The notes under the pieces are model-generated. The model did no database searches. It was given only the letters and a program-made list of their open reading frames with translations, and was not told the origin of the DNA. A stretch of 64,000 nt of DNA from Pogonophryne albipinna (taxonomy: Eukaryota > Chordata > Actinopteri > Perciformes > Artedidraconidae), in NCBI GenBank assembly GCA_028583405.1, contig CM053260.1, positions 18,863,401 through 18,927,400 on the forward strand, given 5' to 3'. The position numbers were made by a program, and so were the translations under genes. Below are positions 49,089 to 61,000 of the stretch, in pieces (position 1 is the first letter of the stretch; each line of letters starts with the position of its first letter).

Positions 49089-49987
49089 TAAAGCCCGCGT
49101 CACACTGTCCCGAAATTGACACCCGATGGACACACGAATATGGAATTGTGAATTTCGCACGAAGATGGCCCCGAACCACACACAAAGGCAACATTTACAT
49201 TACATTTAAGACATACAACTGCAACGAAAGTAACAAAAACAATTATGTTAAAGTACTATGATACTGTACTGATATTTTCAGACTTCGTTCTTTACTTTAT
49301 CCGTCTTTATAGATATTAAGTTTTCTCCGTAATGTTGTTTCCATAGCAACAACAGCTTCCTGTCAACTCGCCTTCCAAATAATACATTATATCCTTTTCA
49401 GTTTCACAGAACACAAATTGGGTTATTTACATAATATGTTTACATGATTTTGTTGTGCAATAAAACAACCCGATGGACACACGATAAAAGAAATGTTCAA
49501 ATTCGGCTCTGATCGTAGCAACATCGGGCCATTCGTGAGGGCATCTTAAGCCATCGTATGACCGCCGGTGGAGTTTCTCAGGCTCCGGCAGAAACTTTGT
49601 GAGCGGTGGCAAAATCTTTGGCATGCCAAAAAATTGCCGAAGGACCTTGCGAAGATTCATTTTCGTGTTGAATTTGTGTGTACATTTTGCCCTTCGTAAG
49701 GCCATCGTGAGGGCATCTTGTTATCATCGGTGCCATCGGGCATTCGCCCCGATCAGTGAGGGCGAATGCCCGATGGCACCGATGATAACACGAAGACGAC
49801 ACGATTTGACAAGTTGCCGCTCACGAAGTTGCTGCCGGAGCCTGAGAAACTCCACTGGCGGTCATACGTTGGCTTAAGATGCCCTCACGAATGGCCCGAT
49901 GTTGTTACGATCAGAGCCAAATTTGAACATTTTCTTTATCGTGTGTCCATCAGGTGTCAATTTCGGGACAGTGTGACGCGGGCTTTA
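49089..49987. mobile_element. Fold-back transposon with ~48-bp TIRs
   Basis: AAGCCCGCGTCACACTGTCC at the left is exactly inverted at the right, and the match continues for about 48 bp (GAAATTGACACC...GGACACACGA) with very few changes. TA flanks both sides (49089-49090, 49986-49987), hinting at a TA target. Much of the interior is also self-complementary: 49470-49620 pairs with 49790-49945 (e.g. TTTCTCAGGCTCCGGCAG with CTGCCGGAGCCTGAGAAA). About 330 bp at 49140-49469, bordered by repeats of CCCGATGGACACACGA, breaks the symmetry and may be a later insertion. No coding capacity. Confidence 0.88.
49719..49790. repeat. Perfect 31-bp hairpin at the centre of the fold-back element
   Basis: 49719-49749 (starting TGTTATCATCGGTGCC) is the exact reverse complement of 49760-49790. 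The loop of 10 bases is CGATCAGTGA. Confidence 0.95.
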
Positions 49988-50649
49988 ATGTGGGCAAATG
50001 ATTTCAAACTATTTATTTATTCAATTATTATTTTAGGAGCAGAGTGTAGAGAATCTTAGTGATAGACACTAACCTGAGGCAACAAATTAAACCACATCGA
50101 TATTGTCCATGATTTTTTAAAGATATAATAACTAAGGCCAATACAATGCTGCACAGGGTCATAACTGGGATTTTGTATTACCAGAGGCAAATATGTTTTT
50201 GTACATGCAAACTAATTTATTTTCTACCTTTGCATCGCTCCCTGGTGCTCGTCTTTCATTACAATAACTGAAATAAGCCTTAGCTACAGGGATTTCAGCA
50301 AAATACCTTGGATCAGCTGAATTTAATTAGCGATGTCTTAAATATGCCCTAATCTCCATAAACAAGTACATGTTTTATGGATGCCTTATTCATAATTCAT
50401 CTTCCCTTCAACTCCAAGGGGGCGAGGGAGTACAAGTGCTAAGAAATCCTCATCAAGAGTTAACAATGGGCTCATCTGATTATGTTATTGACCCTGCACA
50501 AAGCTGATTACTTCCCCCGGACGCTGTCTCATTCCCACTAAGTTGTGTATTGTGTGAAAAACATGAGAGCTGGAATGGAGTAGACATGATATGGGTCACA
50601 GCATCAAAGATTAATTGGCAAAAAAAGCACATGGCAATTGTTAGATGTT
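49988..50649. other. Spacer without a supported gene
   Basis: Nothing recognised on either strand. Confidence 0.5.
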
Positions 50650-51090
50650 CTAATTTATATAGTTTTTATTTTTAATCGTTCAAGGCTTTTATTAGTCATA
50701 CGAACGTAGCTAGAGTGTAGTTATGACGATGGAAATCTTAGGTCACAGGCTCCACCAACAGTGCAATACAAACTGAAAAACTGAAAAAATAGTGCAAGTA
50801 AATACAAAATAAATAAAAATTTGAATTGTAAAATTGTGAAATATTGCAATAAAAGTCTATATACAAGTGATTGGAATATGATATATTAGATACATAATGT
50901 ATAAGTTGCAGCCAGATGAATGTTATGGATGTTGTTTCAAGAGTTCAGGTGTTTAATAGTCTTCTGGCCTGTGGGATGAAACTGTCCCTGAGTCTGGTGG
51001 TTGTAGTCCTGATGCTGCGGTACCGCCTGCCAGACAGCAGCAGACAGAACAGTTTGTGGCTGGGGTGATGGGGGTCTGTGGAACCTAATA
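50650..51090 (-). mobile_element. Non-LTR retrotransposon 3' end (L2/CR1/Rex1-like)
   Basis: On the minus strand from about 51080 the translation reads DPHHPSHKLFCLLLSGRRYR, then SIRTTTTRLRDSFIPQARRLL and a stop. This is the conserved C-terminal tail of the reverse transcriptase ORF in fish L2/CR1/Rex1-type LINEs, which prime insertion from nicked target DNA. About 300 bp of AT-rich 3' UTR follows, with AATAAAAGCC at the end. Only the last ~45 codons are present, a normal 5' truncation from incomplete reverse transcription, so it is dead. The clade is not resolved by this tail alone. Confidence 0.75.
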
Positions 51091-52417
51091 CAGCACAGCT
51101 ATAAGTTGGCACAGTTTTGCTTGAGAAATGTATTTATGCCACAAAAACAGCAGCTAGCAAGCAGGGATTTATAGTATAACGTTTAAGCTGGTTTAAAGCA
51201 TTAAAAGGATTCTAACTATATGTTTACCTCAGTCCCTGTCAGTACATCCCTGAGAATATGGTATTTTCAATAAAACTTGCTGGCTACTAATGAAATACCA
51301 AATGGCTTCAATAACTTCAACTGGGAGAAGTTCCAGTTAGAAGTTACGTTAGCTGCTAACGCTAACATCGCCTGCTCTGTGTTGTGAGCAGTATACTAAG
51401 ACATGTATTAATAACTATATAAAAAAAAATGAAATTACTATCATGATATTAATATTATACTGTATGATACTGCTGACATTGTCTGGGAGGCTTCCATGGA
51501 TTGAAGATAGTAGCAGTACAGTTTGTGATTGAGTGAGCTAGCGGAGGTGGGTTACACACCAACACACAAAGGGCACAGAGTGTGAAGCAAAGAGTAACTT
51601 ACATTACCTTTAAAAATTGTTTTTGACAGCTGTATTGATTTTTATTTATTTCAAAATCCATGTCTTGTATTGTGACTCTTGAATCAGTTCATCTTCAAAT
51701 TCCCGAAAAAACTGGGACACTGTTTGCATCAAGCTGAGTCTGGATTTGAATGTAGGTTACCTTACCAGAATTAGTTTTCAACATCTACATATAATTATTT
51801 CCTGGCATCAACAAAAAACATCCAAGATAGAAATTGGATGCGATTTCTGAAAAATTACTAAGATTATCATACCAGAAAGGAAGTGAATTCTCCACCGTCA
51901 CTGAGGGGCTTTATTTGAATGCACCAATGAATGCAGCATGTCAGTGGTTCATGATATGCTCAGCAATGGATGGCATGCATGTCTGATGAGTGCCATGCAT
52001 TTGAGTGCCATCGTAATCACGTGTGTTTTATCACTGTAATAACCTACACAAGAAATAGGCAGCTTGTCCTCCGGATGTACAAAATGTTCCAAAACCGTCA
52101 TAAAGATCAACCACTTGAGATCACTGCTATTAACTGAGGTGGCAGAGTACCAGAGTCGCTATGGCAACATGACTTTTGAAACTGTCTTGTTTTTCGGAGC
52201 TATTTTTCAATCCGGCGGTGAAGTGGGGCGTAGCGGTTTGTACGGTGCCTCCCTGTCGAGTACTTATTACCTGACTGCCTGAACAGCCCTCACCGTGTCA
52301 GGAGTGTCACAAAGAGCGAGGACTCATAAGTCGGGCATTGTGAGACAGGAACAACGTGTTTAAAACCTCCCTGGGATGGTGGATGGACCTTTTGGCATGC
52401 CACTAACAGTAATAATC
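51091..52417. other. Spacer without a supported gene
   Basis: Nothing recognised. Confidence 0.5.
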
Positions 52418-52504
52418 AAAATAATTCATTACATTTAATAGAGCGCTTCTCCAAATGCTCAAAGTGCAGAAAAGTCTGCAACTACTAGAATTAACTAGTT
52501 CTAA

Positions 52505-52795
52505 ATGGTGAATGGACTGTATTTATATAACACTTTATCCAGTCTTTACATCCCCTCAAAACACTTCACATTTGATACACATCACCATTTACCATTTTAC
52601 ACACATAACTCATACAGAGCTATGTGCCATTTGCTCAAGTAAGCTTACATCCACACACATTCACACACCGTTGGCCATGCCATCGAGAGCGGCCAGAGTG
52701 ATTGTAAAGTATCTTGCCCAAGGACACAGTGACTTGTTGAATGCAAAGGCTGGGATTGAACACAACCTTTCCGATTGAAAGACGACCACAAAACC
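52505..52795 (-). mobile_element. Degenerate teleost SINE
   Basis: The plus strand shows GGTGAATGGACTGTATTTAT, the CTTGCCCAAGGACACAGTGA core and GGGATTGAACACAACCTTTC (B-box region) before GACGACC, the order of a common fish tRNA-derived SINE in reverse. A related partial copy (TTCATTACATTTAATAGAGC) lies just before it at 52418-52490. Confidence 0.65.
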
Positions 52796-53329
52796 TTGAA
52801 GCCACAACAATTTCAAATGTTGAAGAAAACAAAAAATCACAAGTCAATTGTAGAATATAGACTGTTTTGATGTAGTACTCGGGTGTGGAGGTTGACGAGC
52901 ACGGTGAGAATTGGTGAATGACCCGAACAAGAGCATTTGAAATCTCATTCTTAAAACGATGCAAGAAGAGATTCAATAGTAATCAATATTGAACAGTTAG
53001 CTAAGATTCCTGCCTATTATATTATTATTAGTTAGCCAAGCAACCCAGCTGTTGTATCATATTTATTATTATTAATCGTAGAAGTTTTTTATTTTTTATT
53101 GATTAAGGTCTCTTTATTATCCCTTTTTTTACTTTATATCATCACATTGTATTTATCTTTTATTAATTTATATATCTTTTTGAACACTTCAAGTCAAAAT
53201 TGCCTTGATCTACCTTAAATACCGTAAAATAAATTGAGAAACACTTAATCACCAAAACACATGTCCCTGTTATTTTTGCATCACGTTGATATTTATTGAA
53301 TGCTGCGAGTGTGGTGAGGCCTCGGTCTT
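52796..53329. other. AT-rich spacer
   Basis: ATTATTATT and TTTATT runs; no gene. Confidence 0.5.
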
Positions 53330-53649
53330 AATAGAGGTCATGGCCTGCTGGTTTTGGAAGTGATGCTTTTGCGGCAGTCACCATGAGCCATGTTCCTTTT
53401 AGGTAGATGGAGCAGTGTCTTCCCTGCTGATAAATAGGAGGTTAGAGGTTGGAAAAAACGTGTAATAATTGATGTGACTGATGTAGTTAGCCTACCTGTT
53501 CAGAGGTGACTGTTTTGAATGAGGTTTTTCCTGTACTCTCATCATCCGATTTCTTCCCAGCTGAACCCAGAGTACTTGTGGAGGGACAAGAGTTGGTGTA
53601 GAGGGGCTGGCTCAGGCTGGCTCTGCAGACCAGTCGTTTCCCTCCTCTT
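53330..53649 (-). pseudogene. Orphan gene fragment, copy A
   Basis: A minus-strand relative of the fragment at 56378-57115. One exon reads SQPLYTNSCPSTSTLGSAGK, then KSDDESTGKTSFKTVTSEQ, and ends at a CAG/GTAGGCTA donor shared with copy B. A second begins after TTTATCAGCAG and reads EDTAPST directly into KGTWLMVTAAK. Compared with copy B about 180 bp is missing between these, and a stop (TAG) lies at the fusion, so copy A is deleted and broken. I do not recognise the family. The Ser/Thr-rich first part suggests a disordered region. Confidence 0.5.
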
Positions 53650-53799
53650 TGGGTTTAATGCTGCACCAGAATCTTTTTAGCAGGTTTTTTTCCTTGTCAA
53701 ATATTGGTACAGCCTTGCCACACACAACCTCCTTCTCCCTCTGCCCGCCTCTTAACACCCAGCAGACCTGTCTTTTTTCGGACTGTTACATGCCAGGCA

Positions 53800-55686
53800 C
53801 GTATTTGTTATCCCGGGGGACTCCCGAGGCAGTTGCAAGGTACCGACAGGCCCGAAGGGCAGCAGCCTCAGCCATGGCCGAGGCAAAGCAGCGGGTGTGG
53901 GAGAAGTTCGGAGAAGACATGGAAAAGGACTTTCGGGCGGCACCAAAGTTGTTCTGGAAAACTGTCCGACACCTCAGGAGGGGGAAGCAGGGAACCATCC
54001 AAGCTGTGTACAGTAAGGATGGGAGGTTGTTGACCTCAAATGATGGAGTGTTAGGGCGTTGGAAGGAACACTTTGAGGAACTCCTGAACCCGACAACTCC
54101 GCCCTCTATGTTAGAGGCAGAGCTGGAGTATGACGGGGGATCAACACCAATCTCCCGGGGGGAGGTCACTGAGGTCGTCAAACAACTCCACAGTGGCAAA
54201 GCCCCGGGGGTGGATGAGATCCGCCCAGAAATGCTGAAGGCTCTGGGTGCTGAGGGACTGTCATGGTTGACACGTCTCATCAACGTTGCGTGGAAGTCGG
54301 AAACAGTACCGAAGGAGTGGCAGACCGGGGTGGTGGTTCTCCTTTTTAAAAAGGGGGATCAGAGGGTGTGTGCCAATTACAGAGGCATCACATTACTCAG
54401 CCTCCCCGGGAAAGTTTACTCTAAGGTACTCGAAAGGAGGGTCAGGCCGATTGTCGAACCTCAGATTGAGGAGGAACAATGCGTATTCCGTCCTGGTCGT
54501 GGAACGATGGATCAGCTTTTTAATCTCGCAAGGATCATGGAGGGGGCCTGGGAGTACGCTTATCCGGTCTACATGTGTTTTGTAGACTTGGAGAAGGCGT
54601 ATGACCGAGTTCCCAGGGAGTTACTGTGGGAGGTGCTGCGGGAGTATGGGGTGAGGGGGTCTCTACTCAGGGCCATCCAATCTCTGTACTCCCAAAGCGA
54701 GAGCTGTGTCCGGGTCCTCGGCAGTAAGTCGGACCCATTTCCGGTGAGGGTTGGCCTCCGCCAGGGCTGCGCTTTGTCACCAATCCTGTTTGTAATATAC
54801 ATGGATCGGATTTCGAGGCGTAGTCGTGGGGGAGGGGGTCTGCAGTTCGGTGGACTAAGGATTGCACCACTGCTTTTTGCAGATGATGTGGTTCTAACGG
54901 CTTCATCGGTCTGCGACCTTCAGCACTCACTGAATCGGTTCGCAACCGAGTGTGAAGCGGCTGGGATGAGGATCAGCACCTCCAAATCTGAGGCCATGGT
55001 TCTCAGCAGGAAACCGATGGACTGTCCACTCCAAGTAGGGAATGAGTCCTTACCCCAAGTGAAGGAGTTCAAGTATCTCGGGGTCTTGTTCTCGAGTGAG
55101 GGAACAATGGAGCATGAGATGGGCCGGAGAATCGGAGCGGTACTGCAGTCGCTTTACCGCACCGTTGTGACGAAAATGGAGCTGAGCCAGAAGGCAAAGC
55201 TCTCTGTCTACCGGGCCATTTTCGTTCCTACCCTCACCTATGGTCATGAAGGATGGGTCATGACCGAAAGAACGAGATCGCGGATACAAGCGGTCGAGAT
55301 GGGTTTTCTCCGCAGGGTGGCTGGTATCCCTTAGAGATAAGGTGAGAAGTTCGGTCATCTGGGAGGGACTCGGAGTTGAACCGCTCCTCCTTCGCGTCAA
55401 AAGGAGCTAGTTGAGGTGGTTCGGGCACCTAGTTAGGATGCCACCTGGGCGCCTCCCTAGGGAGGTGTTCCAGGCACGTCCAGCTGGGAAGAGACCAAGG
55501 GGTAGACCTAGGACCAGGTGGAGGGATTATATCTCTTCGCTGGCCTGGGAGCGCCTTGGGATCCCCCAGTCAGAGCTGGTTGATGTGGCCAGGGAAAGGA
55601 AAGTTTAGGGCTCTCTACTGGAACTGCTACCCCCGCGACCCGACCACGGATAAGCAGGAGAAGATGGATGGATGGATGGATGGACG
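53800..55686 (+). pseudogene. Rex3 (RTE clade) retrotransposon, 5'-truncated reverse transcriptase
   Basis: Residue numbers count from the fortuitous ATG at 53649; element-encoded residues start at about 52 (YLLSRGTPEAVARYRQ). Present: the pre-RT helix region, GKAPGVDEIRPEML (about 183-196), the KEWQTGVVVLLFKKGD block (about 221-236), motif A FVDLEKAYDRV (Asp near 313), motif B LRQGCALSPILF (about 369), catalytic FADD at 410-413, and the thumb (FKYLGVLFSSEGTMEHEM). The enzyme copies its RNA into a nicked target. A one-base shift near 55327 puts a stop after AGIP. In the next frame a CAG-to-TAG change (about 55408) interrupts the LRWFGHLVRMPPGRLP tail, which ends at 55608. The 3' end is a (GATG)n run, the Rex3 hallmark. 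TGCCAGGCA flanks both sides (53791-53799, 55687-55695) as a 9-bp TSD. The AP endonuclease half is absent: a dead, 5'-truncated copy. Confidence 0.92.
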
Positions 55687-56377
55687 TGCCAGGCAGGCTG
55701 TACTTGTGTGGTTTTTCTTCCCTCTTGTGTTTCTCTCTTCTCCCTGTCTTCTGCACAGCTAATCAGCAGCTGATCGGTATCTGCCTGTGCACCTGAGTCT
55801 GATGGCTGTTTGGATCCTCTCACCCTCAGCTGGCCTATCATCAGCCAGGGCCGACCATAAAGGAGGCCCCCAGGAAGCCCTCTACTCTCTCACCCTGGGC
55901 CTGTTGCTGATTGAGGAGCCTGAAATTGACTGCCTTGTTTAGAAGCTCATTCTACTTTGTTCTAACCTTTGTTAATGTGTGTGTGTTGAGAGGTGGGGGA
56001 GTTAGGTAAGTCTGGGGTACCCTGTACATTTCTCATCACGTAGGTAACTAATGTTAATACAGCGGATTGTTGCCACCCCTGTATTCTGTTTTTCCAGCTC
56101 TGAGTAGTTTAGTTAGTGAGGGTTTTTGTTTGAGTTTTGGTTTCAAAGGATAGATGTAGAGATAGGCCTGGTTTTGTTATGCTCGTTTCTTTTGTTTGGC
56201 ACAATCTCCTTTGACTCCTCCTCCTCCCACGAAGAGTATTTCTGTTCAATTTATGCTCAGTTAGGGCTTAAGAAATACACCTTTTGTCAACCTTTACGCT
56301 GACTCCCTCATAATTATTGGTTGTTGTGTGTTATTGTCTCCAGGTCCCCTAGACCTTAGTGGGGACGTAACACGGAC
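55687..56377. other. Spacer between Rex3 and orphan fragment B
   Basis: No gene recognised. Minus-strand frames over the Rex3 tail are shadows. Confidence 0.5.
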
Positions 56378-57115
56378 CTAATATGCATTATTAGGTATTT
56401 TTCTCTGCTGAACATCTTCATCATCAGCTGCCTTTCTTTTCAGTCCTGACCGAGCCTGGCTCTCGGTCTTGGGGCTGGATGAAGCATGTGTGCTGCTCTG
56501 AGGGGACCCTTCCCTGATCAACATGGGCAGCGTGGGTAGATTAATCACTTTTCCTGAACGTCTTGCCTCCATGATCTGATCTTTTGTTGCAGTCATAATG
56601 AGCCATCTTCCTTTTACCCCCCCGGTGAGATGTAACTCTCTTATTTGAGCTGCAACCTGAGGCTTGTGGTGGATGAACGCACATCTCTTCTCTGGAACCT
56701 CTTTTGGCCTTGGTCTGAGTTTTTAAAGTAGCCAGACACTTTTTAAGGATGCCCACATGTCATCAGCCTTTCTCTTCTGAGCTGGGCTACTCACAGCAGT
56801 GCTGGCCAACATCTCATAGCCTCTGGAGGTGGATGGAACAGTGTTTCTGCTGATATTTGATACATAGGAAGTTAGATGATGGAAATAATGTGTTACCCAA
56901 ACATACTTGATGTAACTGATGTAGTTTAGCCTACCTGTGCATCCAGATGTGACTGCTGCTGTACTCGTCAGACCTTTTGTTCCCAGTTGAACCCAGGGTC
57001 TGGGTACTTGTGGTGGGACGAGAGTTCCTGTATTGGGGTTGGCTCAGGCTCTGGTGGCAGGTGGAGGGCTTCTCCGTAGACACACTCGCAGCTCACACAC
57101 TGTCAGCTCCGCCAT
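56378..57115 (-). pseudogene. Orphan gene fragment, copy B (two exons)
   Basis: Exon 1 (57115-56935) starts MAELTVCELRVCLRRSPP, then shifts frame to SQPQYRNSRPTTSTQTLG and NKRSDEYSSSHIWMHR before a CACAG/GTAGGC donor. Exon 2 (56849-56378) follows an AAATATCAG acceptor: VPSTSRGYEMLASTAVSSP, KRKADDMWASLKSVWLL, an in-frame TAA, then VPEKRCAFIHHKPQVAAQIR, ELHLTGGVKGRWLIMTATK, DQIMEARRSGKVINLPTLP, a Ser-rich stretch, KRKAADDED and a stop. One frameshift and one internal stop mark it as decayed. KRKA-type basic clusters would suit a nuclear protein, but I recognise no domain. The locus is duplicated at 53330-53649, with Rex3 between the copies. It may be an old host gene or part of an unlisted transposon. 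Confidence 0.5.
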
Positions 57116-57984
57116 TACCTCAACACAGGACCTCACACGGCAAGATAATGAATGTATTACACCTCTTAACAAATTTAGATAAAGTAAGAATGATAGGATA
57201 CATCTTGTGCGCACAATGAAATTGCAAGCGACACCAGAGAAAATAGATTTCAAAAAAATAATGGAATCACAGTGTTGACTTATAGGAGCAGTGAGGGACA
57301 ATGTTGCTCATGTGCTTAATGGTGGTGAAGTCATGTTCATGTGATTCTGTTGTTGGCATCCAGCTCAAGCATTTTAATGAGCAGGTCCACAAACATGAGC
57401 CGGTCACTCCTTTCTGCAGTCCTCTCTGTCATGTCTGTGTGTTTTGCCTTATGGATCTGAATCATGAATAAACAAATGACAACAATGTTAGGGATATCCT
57501 GTTCGAGTGATTTTTGAGTGTGTCTTGTTTATGTTACAAAAATCACGTTTTTTTTTTACAGTGAATGAAGGACACCTATATCTTTATTCATAGTTAATGA
57601 CATGGGAAAGTAAATATCTGTTCAAGTTGTTCTTAGCACATTCAGTATGAAATAACCAACATAAAAACATCTTACTCAGCTGCCTCATCAATAGCTTCCT
57701 TACCCACTGATTCAGCAATAATCCCCCTGATAATTACACAAATGTGCTAATGAATTAATTCAACAGGCATACATGCTAAGCCTGCTTATTTTAAGGGGGC
57801 TGAAAAGGAAGACAAGAAGGATGGACAAAGAAAGAAAACACAGAGGACGAGTTAAAATACTGTTTAGTGCACATATTCTTATTTCATATTCTATAATTGC
57901 AATCTATTTCACTGTAAATTACTTCTCTATTGTATTGCTATTTAACTATATTTAATTACAGTGTCCTTAAAGATTTTTTGTTTT

Positions 57985-58092
57985 ATATGGAGATTCTTTG
58001 TTTTATATTGTATGTATGCACCACGACATCAAGACAAATTCCTCGTATGTGTGAACCTACCTGGCAATAAACCCGTTTCTGATTCTGATTAA
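57985..58092 (+). mobile_element. LINE 3' tail (L2/CR1-like)
   Basis: GTATGTATGCACCACGACAT, then ACAAATTCCTCGTATGTGTG and CCTGGCAATAAACCCG, ending in the short repeat TTTCTGATTCTGATT, typical of fish L2/CR1-type 3' ends. Confidence 0.6.
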
Positions 58093-61000
58093 AGAGTTGT
58101 TTCTGAGTCTGGTTCCATGTTTGTGCGTCGCCTCCCGATGAGCCTCGTCTGTTATTATCCCATCATGCAACAGAGCCCTGTCAGTTCCCTATTCGTTATT
58201 GTCCTATTGTTATGAGCCAAGGATGGCGGTAATTAGAGATTCTCTGGTGATTGTTATCATGAAGCCCCTATTTTCTATTCACTCATTCAGTATTCAAGAT
58301 AATGAGAAGTTTGCTCTCATTCTAAGATTCACAAATGCATTATCAGCCTGTTCTTCCCTCCGCTTTCTTTCTTTATTATACTTCTGCATAAATGGTAACA
58401 AAGAAGGGCTGAGAAGATTGTTTTTATTCGTTTTTTTCTCCCAACAGTGCGTGTTTGCAGCTTCTGCGGGGTGACGATTGAAAACACGAGTGGAATACAT
58501 TGAAATCGGATTAGACTAATTGTATCTTAAGAAAGGATTTTCTCGAATTTAAGTGAATCATAGTGCACCTTGATATTGTTAGAGATTAGAGAGCGTGGCC
58601 TAAAGAAAGGACGCAGAAGACAGAGCTCTGTGATATTTTACTTGTAATTACATTGAGTTAGCCTTCCCACGGTGCACTGCTGTAAGTAAGCCAACCCCCT
58701 GCTGACAAATTCAACTGACAAAGGAAATATATTCTCCCTCTCATCAGTCAATCCCTTCATCCTTGGTCCAATGTCTTCTGGGACAGCAGAGGGGGGATTT
58801 TGCGTGATATTAGCCAATGCCCGGGCCGTCACACTGAGGGGGATTTGCGATGGTAAACCTCCTGCTTTGATGTCTCCTCAAATATCCAGGCTGGACAAAG
58901 TAAAACAAGGGATAGCAGGAAATTGAGTGGACGAACCAACAAAAAAGATGCCCCTTCTGACCTTGGTATCAACAAACACAGAGAATATCATTAATCATGT
59001 TTTTGTTAGTTAGCAATCACACTTACTGGCTGGCTAAAAGTGAAATGACACAATTCAAGTAGGTAGGAAATGTATACTAAATAGAGATTGGTCCCAAATA
59101 ATCTTGCATTGAATTGCAGAGTCTTGATTTTCAGCATGGCATAATGAGCTCCTCTTATTAAAAAAAAAAAGCAACAAAGGGAACATTTCTGCCGGACACC
59201 TGGGCAATTGGAGCAAGCTGTCTTCTCAGGCAAGGCGGCGGAGTGTATGGCTGTCAGTGTGATGTGTCAGACACGGTGATAAAGCTAATTGTCTCCTCGC
59301 ATATCCACTATCGAAGAAACTCTGGAGACCTGCGAAAAAGCTTATTCTCTCCCATTTCTTATTCCTCACAACTTCCCCAAATGATATTAAAAAGCCTGAG
59401 GGAGACATTTGGGTGGCACAGTTAGAGAAAAGCGGTAAAAGTGATGTTGACGTTGCACTGGCTTCTGAATACTGGCTTGTGTAATATCTGTGACTCAGAA
59501 TTAGCATGCTTTCACATCAACTCATGGCAGCAAAACTGATCAGAGAATTGAAATTAACATCAATGATGCACAAAAAAAGTTCTCAGTGAGCCGGAGCAAC
59601 TTTTAAGTCACTTTTACTCCCCAGAAACCACAGAGGATCCTCACCACAGTACTATTTGATCTAACAAATGACCTTAGATAAGGATAAACCGTCAACTCAT
59701 TTGAGATTTAAAACTGGTGCCGAGGCAATCACAGAGAGCACTTTGAGCTCATAGGATGGCAGCATGTATGATTTATCTGCATGCCAATTAAATCGATGGC
59801 TATTTTTGATCCGCATCGCCAGTCTGTGATAAAGTAGAGCAGCTAATACCCCGCATTGACTCGGGACACAAACACAGAGGCCATGAACATTTTTTAAAGT
59901 CCAGTCGTGAGGGCTAAACGGCTGTGAGGGAAAACTCTCGCAGGTCAGGGCGACTTGACAAGGTTTGATTAATCGCTGTGGGAAAGCTGGTCGAGAACAG
60001 GAGTGACTAATGACCCATGTATGGCTGTTGATTTAATCAATCAAGGAAAAGGCTCTAACCTTGCCAATACTAGGGAGAAACACAGGCACACTACAACACA
60101 CTGTCACTTATTCCTACCAGCAGGAGAAGCCCTGAAAACATTGTGTGTGATATGAAGTGCTGTACTTGAACCACAGGGAATGTTCCACAAGTTGTGGTTT
60201 TTTAACAGAAACCTGTGTCTACAACTTCAAAACACATGATTAACTGTTCCTTACATGCAAATATGACCTTTGAAGGTTAGAGAAAAAAGCAGTATGAGAG
60301 AACATCAACCTCCGTATAAAAGTTGAGATGAGCGCATTTTCTCTACAGTCTATTAGTACTTGGAATTTAAAAAAGCTGCGAGGCATTATCTGCTGCCATT
60401 ATCAACTTTGCCGCAGTGAAAATGAGAACTAAGTGCAGCTCTGGAGGCGTGCTTTTATGTCTGTACTGCCACAATATACAACACATTAAATTATGAAATG
60501 CAGAGAAGCCCAAACTGTTTAATGACTTGTTATCGAGATCAGCAATGCATTATTTAGTAAGTTAACTACTGAGATTTGGGGCTTTTAAAATCTAATGTTG
60601 TGTCCTCGGCTGCTTTGAAAATTGAATATTTTAAAAAGCTCAAGCATCAACAACAACACTGCCAATTACAGCCTGGCCTCCTTACATTAAGTAACGCCTA
60701 AAACAGAACTATATTGTAGTTTTCTTATATATTTTCCTTTCACTAGTGTCCTTAGCCACTGTTTGAACATGCAAACTAATAATTAGACTTTAAGAAAATG
60801 AAGGTAATATCAGATCACTGCACCTGCTGTGTAAACACTTTAACCAGGTTAGCTCATTAAAACTAAGACAGACATCAGAGTAATATAAGCCAATTAAGAA
60901 TTTCATTACTTATCAATATGTCAAATTACTGTAGCATTTAATGCGTCTGATTTGTTGGCCTGGCTATGCCACATATAGCAGGTGAGGTCACAGACTAAAC

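Noticed and set aside
53649..53801. N-terminal 51 codons of the long reverse transcriptase frame
   Set aside because: They lie upstream of the 9-bp TSD and so are host or spacer DNA read through by chance.
53786..54283. 165-codon minus-strand frame over Rex3
   Set aside because: Antisense shadow of the reverse transcriptase.
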